This document shows positions 39,322 to 50,450 of a stretch of 64,000 nt of DNA, piece by piece. A program made the translations under genes and the position numbers. A model generated the notes under the pieces. That model searched no databases, was not told the DNA's origin, and was given only the letters and a program-made list of their open reading frames with translations. Source of the stretch: Phlebopus portentosus (lineage: Eukaryota; Basidiomycota; Agaricomycetes; Boletales; Boletinellaceae); assembly GCA_037892935.1 (NCBI GenBank), contig JAYXKI010000006.1:1488001-1552000 (forward strand), in the 5' to 3' direction. The stretch's first letter is position 1. Every line of letters begins with the position of its first letter.

Positions 39322-41025
39322 CATTCACGGTTACACCTATTGAATACTAGAACAGTCTTTGTCACATGCATCGCTCCTTTAAACCTTATTTACCCCGCAC
39401 TTTCCTCATAAAGCAGCCAGACCTCCTCTTATGGAAGGTGCACCCAGTGCCTGACGGGAACTTCTTGACTCATTTTATTCCCGGGACCCTGAACCCGACT
39501 GCGCTGACTTTGCAACCGCGGCGATGTCGAACAACACTACACATACCCCGGAGCCGCTCAAAACACGCATTCCAAATGCATAAACTCCATCTAGCTAGAT
39601 ATTACTACGGTCGACTCGCAAGCCTGCAGTACTCATCCATGACGTCTCCTTCGTCACCTTGACTTGAAATTGACGACTTCCGTTGATAACGGCTGATTGA
39701 GTCTGGGCAACAAAAGGGTTTCTTCACGTCCTGACGTCTCAGCTCCGTGTTCTAGATCTAGACGGCCACTCCATGCCATCCCGTCTCTTCGCTTCACAAC
39801 ATGAGGTTGAGTCATCTTCATCTAGCTTCATCTCAACATCCGCTCTCTTCGTTACAAACCCTCCAACAAAGAAAAGATAACGGAATCTCGGAATGACGAT
39901 GGCTTAAAAAGCACATTAGCTTACTCACCTCACTAAATCTATGATCTCCGTGCGTAAGCCCCTGTTTCTTATGCATTCATTCCGACCACAGAGAGGGAGA
40001 TCGTCTTCGGGCAACATGGGTTTCTTTTCAGATAATTACATGCCTTACGGTATCAGCACATCGTCGGGAGGCTACTAACAACAAGGACACCTTCCACCGA
40101 GATCCTCCGTCTCGGCATAGGAGTCACTATGACATTCTCCGGTCCCGGTTCCATCCCACTTTCCCATCTAACATCATCCAGAAGAATTTAAGCACCATGC
40201 CGACATCCGCTTTGTCTTCTCTTCTACTTCCCGTCGCGGCTACAATAGAACTCCTGCTGGTGGCTGGGAAGAATGGAGTCCACCGTTGTCTAGACTGGGT
40301 TATCAATGTTCCTGAATCATAAATTTACCATGACCATGCAGTTTTCTTCAGAGAATCCCGATCGTGAAGAGAAGTGACGGATCCATTAGCTTAAACCGAA
40401 TCCGATATGGATGATCATTATCCGGAAATGCGGAAGACGGAGATGCTAATATGGCTTCCTACGACGACATCATTATTGCGTTCTTAGCCCTTCTCTCCTC
40501 GGCCTTGAGGACATGCTACGTACTGAGCGCACTGGATTCCGATGCATCTTCACTTTCCGAGCTTCTCAGCGTCCTTCTCGGATATGGGGCTGCGCACGCT
40601 CGCGTGAGCCAAAATTCTAGCCTACATTTGACCGTGCTCAATTAGTCTCGGGGAATGCACTTCAGCATATTGCGAATCCTATTGCCGAAGGCTCGACCTG
40701 CAGGCTTGTAAGCACTTACAATAGCCTTGTTGCGCCTAACATTCTCTCATCCTTTTGCTTCTTGATATTCTTTTATCTATAGCACTAGTGCTTGATGATG
40801 CACATTCGTCGATGACATAATGTATGTATTAGAAAGCGGATCTCGGAAGCTCTCATAAATATCTATCGAAGTTTAAGGACGACAACTCTCTTCTCCCGGA
40901 TCTCATACAACGCAAAAGGGCATGGTCCCAAAGGGAGAGAGGATCTCCGGGTGGGTGCAACCGGTTCGTATTGTATACCCATCCTCAGCCATGCCGAACT
41001 GCTAGATACAAAGAAGAATACATCA
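39322..41025. other. Intergenic, no gene recognised
   Basis: About 1.7 kb. Short frames (39366-39662, 40451-40645) show no domain or splice-supported structure. It may contain the lost 5' part of the pseudogene that follows. Confidence 0.35.
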
Positions 41026-41827
41026 TCCGATAATGTGCATTTAGGTTATATTGGTGGCTCCCGCCCGTGCAGGCTCCTGAACCATAAGGATGCAAGGAAC
41101 TTCAATATCAAAATGTTTTTCAATAATCCCGAGAAGGTGAAGCTCCTTCAGGAGAAGTTCGGCGTTGAAGCGGTCCTCGGGCAGCTACACGGATGTTGAT
41201 AAAATCAAGGCGCTCGCATCGGAAGTACAGTAGATTATGTTTTTAGCACTGTATATTACTGCCTTGTTTTGCGTTCTCATGATGGGAGAGGGAATTCATT
41301 ATTCATGTTTACAGTACTTGCCTAGCTCATTAGGCTGATGTGGATATCGGAGCGGTCCAGGCCATACTTTGTGGGTCAAAGAAATATTATGAGAGAAATG
41401 GAAGCTAGTCCATATCCATACCGTAATCTACGTCCTATCTTTCCCATTCCCTCTAATTGCTCTTTATGTTAGCCTGGAACAGGTGTCCTAACTGATAACG
41501 CTGCCGGGTTATGCACGACCGAACAATTGTATAGCGACATGAAACTTGAAGATATCGATTCTCTCTCGATCCGAAAATGCAGATGCAGCGTAAAGTTAAC
41601 ATCGAAGATGTCGCACTGGATACAGCAGGTTAGTCTAATGCACCTGCTTTTCTTCTCTTCTCGAGCTTATATGAGAATAATTGTTAATGCAGCGTCAAGG
41701 TATGTTTGAACGTACTTCATCCTTCCATCCACGATCTGCGGGGGTTCAAAAGAACGGACTTGCAGAAGCTGGGATACAGAACCCGCGTTATATTCAAATT
41801 CCTGTTATGATTGGCAAGCCGGGATAG
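41026..41827 (+). pseudogene. NAD(P)-binding (NmrA-like/atypical SDR) protein pseudogene
   Basis: Pieces of one Rossmann-fold protein appear in order but in different frames: GYIGGS (remnant of the dinucleotide-binding loop), LLNHKDARNFNIK, NPEKVKLLQEKFGVEAVLG, then one base over YTDVDKIKALASE, then GTGVLTDNAAGL at about 41480, then QRKVNIEDVALDTAG, then TYFILPSTICG and NGLAEAGIQNPRYIQIPVM, ending at a TAG (41825-41827). A TGA (41707-41709) interrupts the ILPST block where the family has Arg or Lys. At least two indels and one stop, plus loss of the first glycine-rich strand and the C-terminal half, make this a decayed copy. The intact family comprises NAD(P)-dependent reductases or sensors. 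A minisatellite begins exactly where homology ends. Confidence 0.75.
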
Positions 41828-41834
41828 TCGGAAA

Positions 41835-42017
41835 TGACGACCTACCGTTGAGTATTCTCCAAAGGCGCATAATGACGACCACCTGTTGAGATGTGGGCGG
41901 GGCGCAGTAATTGACGACCACCGATTTTCCGGTAGGGCGAAGGATTTCCAAGGACACAATAAATGATGACGGATTTTGGGGGGAGCGCTATTTAGCAGAC
42001 CACCCAGTTTACAAGAA

Positions 42018-42049
<32 letters not shown>

Positions 42050-42075
42050 GCCAGTAGACCACCCGATTTTATTTT
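41835..42075. repeat. Degenerate minisatellite, units of about 38-50 bp
   Basis: The core TGACGACC(A)CC recurs at 41835, 41873 and 41912, then in weaker forms near 41964 (TGATGACGG), 41995 (AGACCACCC) and 42054 (AGACCACCC). It is commonly followed by (G)ATTTT and a G-rich stretch. Spacing of 38-39 bases in the first three copies shows tandem origin. The last two copies flank a poly-T run. Confidence 0.6.
42022..42049. repeat. Poly-T tract (28 T)
   Basis: Uninterrupted run of 28 T on the plus strand inside the minisatellite. Read on the minus strand it is a poly-A that could be a retroposed tail, or simply homopolymer expansion. Confidence 0.85.
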
Positions 42076-42299
42076 TCCATGTCTAAGATATTTTTCTCTA
42101 TTTATTTGACTCTATTGGCGTGCTGAGATTCTACTATGATCGACGCACCCCGTGACTTCCATTTTCCTTTTCCGGCAGCGGCTCTTTACCCTGCCCACCG
42201 CGCATCTTTGCCCCTCAGTCGTGTACAACACACACTGAGGTGAGCACTTTCTAGTCATTCTGCATATCAACTGAGTCATGTATTCTTACAGCACCAAAG

Positions 42300-44190
42300 A
42301 TGGCGTCTGATCATAACGCGTCAGTAGACAAACCAGCGGCTCCGGTTGCCTCTTCAGAGGCTCAGTCCCCAAAGGAGGACAAGCCTGGTAAGGTTATGGC
42401 TCGTATTGTTCTGTATAAGAGTCCTAATGCCTCAAATTCAAGCCACCGACTTGATCAGGTCGACATTCGATGTGCAGGTAAGTGTATTGCCAGGTTACAA
42501 GCATGCTGCGGTGCTGATGAACCTCCGTAAAGGTCACACTCGCAGATCAGCAAATGGACCCGAATTCTCCTTTATTCAGCGTCAAAAGTTTTGAGGAGCT
42601 CGGATTGTGTGTTGTATTCTTATCTAGATAGATGTCAACTATACTAAAGCAAAGCGGTTTAGATCTCCTGATCTATTGAAAGGGATTTTTGACATGAACT
42701 TCTCAAAACCCTCAAAGATCCAAGAGCGCGCCCTACCACTACTCCTGAGAGAACCGTGAGCATGATCAGATGCCACTTTGCTCTGGCTCGTCTGCTGATA
42801 CATCGCCTGAACGTAGTCCGCAAAATCTGATCGGCCAGTCACAATCGGGAACGGGGAAGACGGCTGCGTTTGCACTTACCATGTTGAGCAGAGTGGACTT
42901 TAATCTTGCTAAGCCTCAGGTACGTTGTAAGACTACAATCCAAGTCCCTTGCTGATGATGATCAGGCTCTATGTGTTGCTCCTACGCGCGAGTTGGCTCG
43001 TCAGATCATGGCTGTAGTGAACGCTATGGGCAAATACACTCCTGTCAGGACCGATTATGCGATCAAAACCGAAATGCGTGTTACTGAGCCACTCACGGCG
43101 CACATAGTTGTAGGGACACCAGGGACCATGGCCGACTATCTAAAGCGACGGATCATTGACCCTAGGACGGTGAAGGTGCTAGTCCTGGACGAGGCAGATA
43201 ACATGTTGGATCAAGAGAACTTGAGCGAACAGTGCCTGAAGATCAAGAAGTAAGGAGCAAACTTTGAGCAGACCCCTGCAGTCCGTTGACCAGTCTCCAC
43301 TAGCTTCCTGTCGAGAGAACATCCGACTCAGATCATACTCTTCTCCGCAACATTCCCGGATCGCGTGCGGAACTTTGCGAACAAGTTCGCAGCGAACGCT
43401 AACAAGATTGAGCTCAAGAAGGAGGAACTATCAGTGGAAGGCATCAAACAGTTCTACATGGACTGCAAAGACGAAGAGTCAAAATACGAAATTCTCGTAC
43501 AAATTTACAATTTGCTTACCGTCGGTCAGAGTATCATCTTCACGAAGGTGTGAAGCTCCGCACATCTATCTTTATTTGCGGTCTTCTTGACCCGCATCAC
43601 ATATAGCACCGCAATACTGCTGATCGCATCGCAAAACGTATGACAGCGGAGGGGCACAAGGTGGCCTCATTGCACGGAGCAAAGGATGCAGCGGAGCGAG
43701 ACGAGATCATTGACCGATTTCGTGACGGCCACGAAAAAGTGTTGATCACCACGAACGTGATGGCTCGGGGTATCGATATCCTGCAAGTCAATGTTGTGGT
43801 CAACTATGATCTACCGATGATGTCGGATAAATCGGAGAGTTCGTCCTATGACCCGCGGTTCGAGACTCCAGATGTTGAGACCTATCTACATCGTATTGGT
43901 ACGCTTTCCCTGTATAGTTCTCGTGACGATGCGTGCTAACAATGCGGACTGTCAGGTCGCACAGGTCGATTTGGGAGGAAGGGCGTATCAATCAACTTCG
44001 TTCACAACAAGAAGAGCTGGGAAGAAATGCATATGATTGAAGAAGCTCTAGGAAGGACAATCATTCGTGTAGATACGAGTGATGTTGATGTGATGGAGGA
44101 GGTGAGAATCTGCTTCTTCTTCTGCTAACTGCCCAAAGTTCTGATCATCAAAATGCCTTTTAGACTCTGAAGAAGGCGTTGAAGTCCTGA
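42300..44190 (+). CDS. DBP5: DEAD-box RNA helicase Dbp5 (mRNA export)
   Basis: Ten exons (42300-42387, 42443-42477, 42533-42606, 42663-42755, 42817-42919, 42966-43249, 43304-43547, 43607-43898, 43956-44101, 44164-44190) join cleanly to 461 residues. Motifs in order: the Q-motif region with [14 protein letters not shown], motif I SQSGTGKT, Ia [43 protein letters not shown] and [13 protein letters not shown]. The DATDLI-like start ([13 protein letters not shown]) and the KSFEELGL block identify the Dbp5/DDX19 branch rather than eIF4A. Dbp5 is activated at the cytoplasmic face of the nuclear pore by Gle1 and inositol hexakisphosphate and strips export factors from mRNA. The disordered N-terminal 30 residues are typical. 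The FG nucleoporin at 55.9-59.6 kb is part of the same pore, but I infer no functional linkage from that. Confidence 0.96.
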
Positions 44191-44608
44191 CCCGAGGGTA
44201 GTCTTCCTCGTGCCTTTTTCAAATTGTTCCGGATCACGATGTTGCTATCTAATTGTTGTAATATTACACACCTCTACACTTTACTGCATTGTTGCCTGTT
44301 ATCGTCACCACGAAAGATTTACTTGTACGAGACTTACCTAAATATGCATCCAATGAATGGTCAACAGCCAGACGGTGGCGGCGATCAAAGATCATAGGGA
44401 AAAATCCTGAGGATACTGCACAGCATTTGGTTTGATCAGAGCTAAGTGCGAGCGACCAAGACGCCTCTTGCCTGTCGCGCCGGTCTTCAGGGCAGTGCTC
44501 TAGGGCATTTTATTCGCTATAAAACACGATGCAAAGATTTCACATTTCTCTCGTCAACAATTCGTCTTACATATCCTCGTCTCTGAGCGCTGCGCAAAAG
44601 GCTTTCAG
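44191..44608. other. Intergenic between DBP5 and the 44.6-kb gene
   Basis: 3' UTR of DBP5 and promoter of the next gene. No gene is seen. Confidence 0.4.
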
Positions 44609-45942
44609 ATGGCTTTTCAGGCCCAGTCTCAAGGGGACTTTGTGACTGGAGATCAATATCGTTATGTCCTGACAAATTTTGTACGTATACAGACGGCCTT
44701 TTTTCATCGCTGTATTATCGTGTTTCCTTACCGTCAGCGTTGACAGCGAATAGCACACGAGAAAGTTGAGCAGCAGCGGGTCCAGCTGCAAGAGCAAGAG
44801 AAACAGGTTGCGGGACTACGGGCTCGAATACAAGCCCTTGAAGGTCGAGATGATCATATCCAGCCCGCTCGAATTGCGAATAGCAATCAAGGAGGGACAT
44901 CCGTCGACGATTGGTCTATCAAAGTACGCCTAGAGCTACGTTCTTATCGATCCAATGTTAAATCAGAGCTTTTCTTCAGAATACAGCATCAAAGCTCGAA
45001 AAGCTAATCAACCGCTGGGCGGCAGACGTCATCCGCGAACCTCCAATTCCTCTGAGCGGGATACGCGACATCGTGCTGGACGACATCCTCGGTACGCGCG
45101 AAGCCGATCCCCGCCAGCCGACTGCGATGCTCGTGCAGAGTCTGCTACGGCACGCGATGGCAGAGACGATCAGCGAGGCGGTCATCAACTGCCTCATCGT
45201 GACCAACTCGCACGAGGCGAACGTCCAGCTCACGCGGATACACGAGCATCTCTTCGCGCGCGATCCGACCGTTGCGTCCGTCTGGCGAAGGCAGACCTTC
45301 AGCGCCGCCGTCGAGGCGTGTTCGCCTTCGTTGTCCGCACAGTTGCTGGCGGAAACCATGCCTGCTTTGACGGACCTCTTTACTTCGAGAGAGACGGACG
45401 AGCTTAATCCATCGGTTGCGTCCCTCCTCGAAGCAGCCGTCAATTTCTCTCGCATGCTACACAGCGCCGGCGCTGGGTCCGTCGGGTCCGACACGTTCTA
45501 TCGCGCGTTCGTACCCGAACTCGGTAGCGTGCTCTACCCGCGACAAGTTGAGCTCATCAAGCGCTGCCTCAAAAGCGAGAGCGGGCTGACAGACCACGTC
45601 GGTGCTACTGTATTCCCTGGCTTGGTCAAAGTGAGCAAAGGGACCGCTAATGGCGAGGGGAAATCGGATATGATTCAGACTGTTGTACGACGAGCACAGG
45701 TTGTTTGTGCGTGTGCTTTAGAGCCTCGGGCAGGCAATTCTCAATCTCAGACTCCTTCGGAAGTCAGCGCGGACAATTCTGATACCAAACGCAATTATCT
45801 ATTCTCGGTTTGCTTCGCAATATCCGGTCTCATCATCTTAATTATTATTTCAGTTTGGGCTGTTTTGGTTTGCTTTGATGTATTAGCAATGCAGTGTTTA
45901 TTAACAAGGCACATTACACTACACGAAGAGAGGCTAGCGTAG
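44609..45942 (+). CDS. Conserved basidiomycete protein of unknown function (coiled coil plus helical domain)
   Basis: Exons 44609-44680, 44747-44923 and 44980-45942 join to 403 residues. Residues about 25-55 form a short Gln/Glu/Arg coiled coil. The rest is a helical domain with blocks I associate with unannotated Agaricomycete proteins: MLVQSLLRHAMAETISEAVI, INCLIVTNSHEANVQLTRIH, DPTVASVWRRQTFSAAVEAC, and ELGSVLYPRQVELIKRCLKS followed by VGATVFPGLVKV. No catalytic motif is recognised. The last 50 residues include a strongly hydrophobic segment (FAISGLIILIIISVWAVLVC) that would be a C-terminal membrane anchor. It may instead be artefact: removing a possible intron (about 45808-45853) gives an earlier stop at 45886. 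With the long form the 3' end overlaps the last MIC60 exon by 29 bases in antisense. Confidence 0.7.
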
Positions 45943-48209
45943 TTTGAGCTTGGACGACCTGGTGAAGAGATGAAGAACGATATCGTAGCAAGTCAGAATA
46001 GAATGTCAAAATAGCCTTGTTCCAAACTTACTCACCTCTAATGCTTGGAGCACCTCTAATCTTTTACGTGCAGCATCAAGCCAGTCGCTAAGCAGGACCC
46101 TCGGGGCACCCTTCAGCTGGTTAAGCTCCCTCGCCGCCATATCTAGGTCCTTTTCGTTTAGGTAGTATTCTGCTCGAGCAAGAACGCTCAGCACATCGTC
46201 GCCTTCCACTAATCCGCGTCTGGCAAAGCGGAAGCTGGAGAGCAGGTGAGAAGCGAGGTGGGATAGCACACCGGCGTCGTATTCTGGGACAAGCGCTACG
46301 CGTCGGACTTGAGGCGCGACACTTGTTGTGAACCACGTTGTAAGGTCGCCCAGTGGTTCGATACCAACGTCTGGAACGTCCGTCTGCTCAAGGGAATCGA
46401 GAACAGCCCGCATTAGCCCGTCTTCTTTCGCACCAGAAGAATATCGAAGCGCGCGAAGCTCGTCGCGGAACGGTCGGCGCACAGGTGCTTCAGCTGATGC
46501 GGCTACGAGTGCTCGTAATGCAGCCCAGGTAGCATGCAGACGGATGTTCTCGTCGAGGTATTCTGCATTGTCAAGGGTTATCCGTTCGAGTTGTTTCAGG
46601 TTCGTCGCGATCTCATCCAATTTTGCGAGACGCCCACCGCGCTCCTGTTCAACTCGCATCTTGATTTCGCGAATCCAGCGGCGCTGCAGTTCAATGCCCT
46701 GTGCAATCACCTCGGCCTTGAGCCTAGACACAATAGATCAGATTCCGAGTCAGAGGTACGAGGAAAATTAATTTACCTTTCGTTAATGATCTCGCTTTGT
46801 GTTCGCAGTTCGTGTTCCAGCTTCTCCCGGTACGCCTGAGTCAACTTTCTTCTCTCATCCTCAAAGAAATGCTTGAATTCAAGCTCCTGCTCATCCAGCT
46901 TATCCTGCGAAGCCATCTCAAGTTCCAGAAGCTTCAAAGTGTACTCACGCGCCTGTTCGTCCAACTGAGCTTCGAGCTTCGCGCGTCCCTCCGAACGTGC
47001 TTGCTCAATACGCGTAGCAAGTTCCTGTAGATCTGTCTTCGCAGTTTCCAGAATAGGCTTTGCCGAAGACGCAGCAGCGGGGTTCTCCTTGACAAAATTG
47101 GCTAAGGAGTCGATCGTAGAGGCAAGCTCCGAAATGACCGGCTCAGACACGGCGATGCTAGCAATGGCAGGAGCAACGAGGGGAAAAACGCCCTCCTTCT
47201 TTGATTCAGCTTCAGTTTTAGACGGAGGAGGCGCTGACGGCTTTGGACGCTTATACCCAGGAGGTGGTTCGAATCCGACTGGAAGCGCGCGTGGATACAC
47301 ATTTTCGCCATTGTCCGAAGAGGCAAATTCTTCTGGAGACGCCTCTGGAGTTTGATTGTCTTTTGGAAGTAGGCCAGGTGGAGTCGGAACAGGTTGCTGA
47401 GTAGTAGTCGTGGCTTCGGGGAGATCGCCAAAAGGCTTGCCAGTCAAAGCAGCTTCCGCTCGGAGCACGAGCTCCTCGACACCTTCGGAGAAAGCGGCAG
47501 GACGCTTGGCCAAGTCCTTCACCTTTTCTTCTGCGGAAGTGACCGCTTCAGATATCCTCTCCGACATCTTTGCTGCATTCTTCTCTGTCTTCGTTTTCAG
47601 CTCTTCAACAACTCCACGAGCACGCTCCTTTGCTTCCCTAACCTTTTCCCTAGCACTCTCCGCACTTGAAGCTTTGGCCGAAGAGATCTTCTCGACAGCA
47701 GCCTCCTTGGCCTTCTCCGCCTTATCTGCAGCAGGAGGTCCACTCCCCGCGCTTTTAGAAACGCGGTTGAAGACTTCTTGCATTTTATCCGCTCCGGTTT
47801 TGAGGAAGTCCAAGCGCAGCTTGTCATCCAAGCCTTGCTCCTCTATAACGGACATAATCTTCTCTCCAAACGGCACGTTCTCGGTGAAGATGACATTGAA
47901 CCGCTCATTGTTCGCTGCGATGAGAGGACTGGCCGCGTAGAATAATACCAGGAAGCCTGTAGAGTAAAGCGTGACCGTACGAAAGAAACCACGCTTCTTG
48001 GGTTTTTGTGGAGTAGTCGATGTCGCATTTGCGACTCTTGTGGAATTTGAGAACGACTACAGAACAGACCGTCAACTCGGCACGCTAGGTTGAACGTGAT
48101 GAGCCGGTGAGTAGGAAAGACTTACGCGGACGGAACGCGGCTGCTTTATCCTGTGCAGGACGATGGGATGGCGGGCCCCGCGCCTGGATAGAGGCAGCGC
48201 GCGGTACAT
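45914..48209 (-). CDS. MIC60: MICOS complex subunit Mic60 (mitofilin)
   Basis: Exons 48209-48126, 48056-46777, 46723-46036 and 45958-45914 join to 698 residues. Residues 1-40 are a mitochondrial presequence rich in Arg and without acids (MYRALPLSRRGARHP...). A membrane helix follows (TLYSTGFLVLFYAASPLIA, about 55-75), then a long intermembrane-space part with Ala/Lys/Glu coiled coils and a Pro-rich linker, and the C-terminal mitofilin signature (GDDVLSVLARAEYYLNEKDL, ELNQLKG, WLDAARKRLEVLQALEV ending LASLRVV). Mic60 shapes cristae junctions and tethers inner to outer membrane through SAM/TOM. The tiny last exon (45 nt) overlaps the neighbouring plus-strand frame. The start is fixed by the presequence and in-phase intron 1. 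Confidence 0.93.
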
Positions 48210-48487
48210 TTGTCGCTGGATGCAGCAGCTCACAGCTCAGCCAGCGCGTCGAGTGAATCTCGATTCGATGAGGACGCGACGTTGAACTCACAACTTCGAG
48301 AGGATCCGGGTTCACCCATTTGGTCATTTTATTCCACGCTACAGCTTTATTTATATGCATGGTGTACATACAACAACCAGGTGAATAATTTATTGTACAT
48401 GGCCGTTTCCTCCCGTGTATAATTTACAAATGCATCATGAAGAATGAAAAAATGAAAATGCATGCATGGGTGAGAAGTGCTCTCCTA

Positions 48488-50193
48488 CTATGCGTCCAGT
48501 CCCAAAACTCTATTGACAGCTTCTTCTTCCAGCTGTTTTGCACGTAATCGCCCTTCGTTCAGCCTCTGTACACCGCTTCTGATAGCGCGCGCATGCACCT
48601 CAACAGGGATTTCGTCTCCTGCTAACTCTGGAGTAGCCGCACGTTCTCGAAGCTCTTCCATATTTGCAGACAGGTCTTGTAAGGCCTACACAATTGAGAT
48701 CAGTGATATTCTCTCTGATCTTAACTTTGAAGATACTCACCTGTAAGGCTGCAACTACTCGAGCCAGCGCCTGCGCACGATATCCGCTAAGTTCTTTCAG
48801 TAGTTGCAGGTTGCTAGCGAACCGCACAACCTTAGCGCGATTCCCTCCAAGACGTGTCCATAGGGCAGCAAGAAGTTCTGCGTTCTCTACGGAAAGAGTA
48901 TTATCTTCCCGAGCGACAATCCCGTGTATAGTGCCGAGCTGCTCCTCAAGCTTGTTGAGTGAGTCAAGGGAAGCTTCGGCAGAGAGAATGAGCCGCTCCA
49001 GAGAAGCTGATAGAACAGAGAGGGATTGGGAGAAGGTTGATGCAAGAAGCTCTTTGCTGGATCCATTGGAGCCAAATGGCCAAATGTATTTCATCAGAGA
49101 TGATGGTTCGGTCTTTCCACCCTCGATCGTCTGTAGTGCGAAATCGCTTATGGCCAAAATACTAAAATCGAAAGTGAGAATTGTGCATGGAAAATCATTT
49201 TGCTAACTCACTTATCCACAGAACCACTAATTTTCGCGTTCAACTTTTGAAGACCACGAGCAGTTTCTCGAGCATCGTCGGAAAAAGAGACCAAGGCCTC
49301 TGCCAAATAATCTCTACTGCGAAGATTACTCATTCTGACGACAGTGACGAGGTCATGGGTCGCCAACTCTGCCTTCTTGATGTCGAGCGCGAGGCTGGTA
49401 CTCCCGACAGTCTCGTCAAGTAACTGTTCGAATGTCTTGCTCTGTATTTCAACTAATTGTGGGTATTCCGCGCTTGAATGTATGCAAAATTAGATGTATC
49501 GAAGGTACGAAGTGTGGCTATACACCTACTGTTGTGGTTCTTTGGAACTTTCTACACCATAAGACTGCCATTTGCATAACGGCGAACTCGAAATAACCGG
49601 GATGTAGCAAACCGGCGAGAGCACAGAACGGATTGAGGCAGAGAGTGCATTGGTGATAAGCGCAACAACCCAGATGAACAGAAAGAAAGCCAAAAAACGT
49701 TTTATGAGGTAGAAGAAACTCGCTGTGACGTCGAATATATATGACGCTGACGATCGAGTTCCCCGGGTTAGTGCAGAATGGATTTCATCCTTCGTTACGA
49801 GTTGCGGGGGAGGTTCGCGCGAGGGCTTCTCTACTTTCGATTTCTCATTTCTTGGACGTGCGGCTTGCTTTCTTGGAGATGTTCCACTGGAAGCAACGTA
49901 TACGGTTCTAGTTGTGGCTCTGGGTGCGACCCGACGTCTCCTTGGAGTATTGGAAGCCGACCTCGAAGGTGCTTGGGAGCTAGCAAGGCTCTCGGATGAA
50001 TCAACACGACGTGCCATGGGTTTATCATCCAGCATCGTTGGAATATCTTCCCAATCTTGGTCTTCTGTTTGTGGTAGCGCGATTCTCGTATCGTTCGTCT
50101 TGTCAAGTCTAAATTATAAAATCAAAACATTAGAACTACCAGTGCAGGTTGAGAAAACAAAAGTGCGTACAGATTAGTGTCAAGAACTACCAT
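48488..50193 (-). CDS. Conserved fungal membrane protein of unknown function
   Basis: Five exons (50193-50171, 50108-49530, 49472-49212, 49161-48741, 48685-48488) join to 493 residues; exon 1 encodes only seven codons. The N-terminal 130 residues are disordered and basic/Ser-rich (PSRSASNTPRRRRVAPRATT). One strong hydrophobic segment follows (FFYLIKRFLAFFLFIWVVALITN, about residues 155-180, split into 20-residue parts by aromatic and basic positions). After a Cys-bearing loop (SPVCYIPVISSSPLCKW) comes a long helical, coiled-coil-like region with Leu/Ala heptads to the end (LIEKAE-type helices, ...LRAKQLEEEAVNRVLGLDA). The topology suggests a single-pass protein with a nuclear or cytosolic basic tail and a lumenal helical domain, possibly of the nuclear envelope or ER, but I do not recognise the family. 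Confidence 0.75.
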
Positions 50194-50450
50194 GGTAGAA
50201 GACAGAATCCGTGCGCTTTAGCTGAAAGGGCGTGCAGAGGGCATGCAGATTCGGTGCTACAGTACTTGTAGGTTTGTGCGTGTCATAAGCGCGGAGAAGA
50301 CAAGGGATCGACGCAGAGAACATTCAAGTCATGTGACACTGCTTAGATCAGCACATGCGTACGCGTCTCCTTCGACTTTCTTTCGCGATTCGGGCCTGTT
50401 GCGAAACTTTCCCTGTCCTCACTCGGTGACTTTGTTCTTTTATTTTGAAA

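Noticed and set aside
44955..45494. Long frames in other phases over the 44.6-kb gene
   Set aside because: GC-rich shadow frames; only the 44980-45942 frame continues through two upstream exons in phase.
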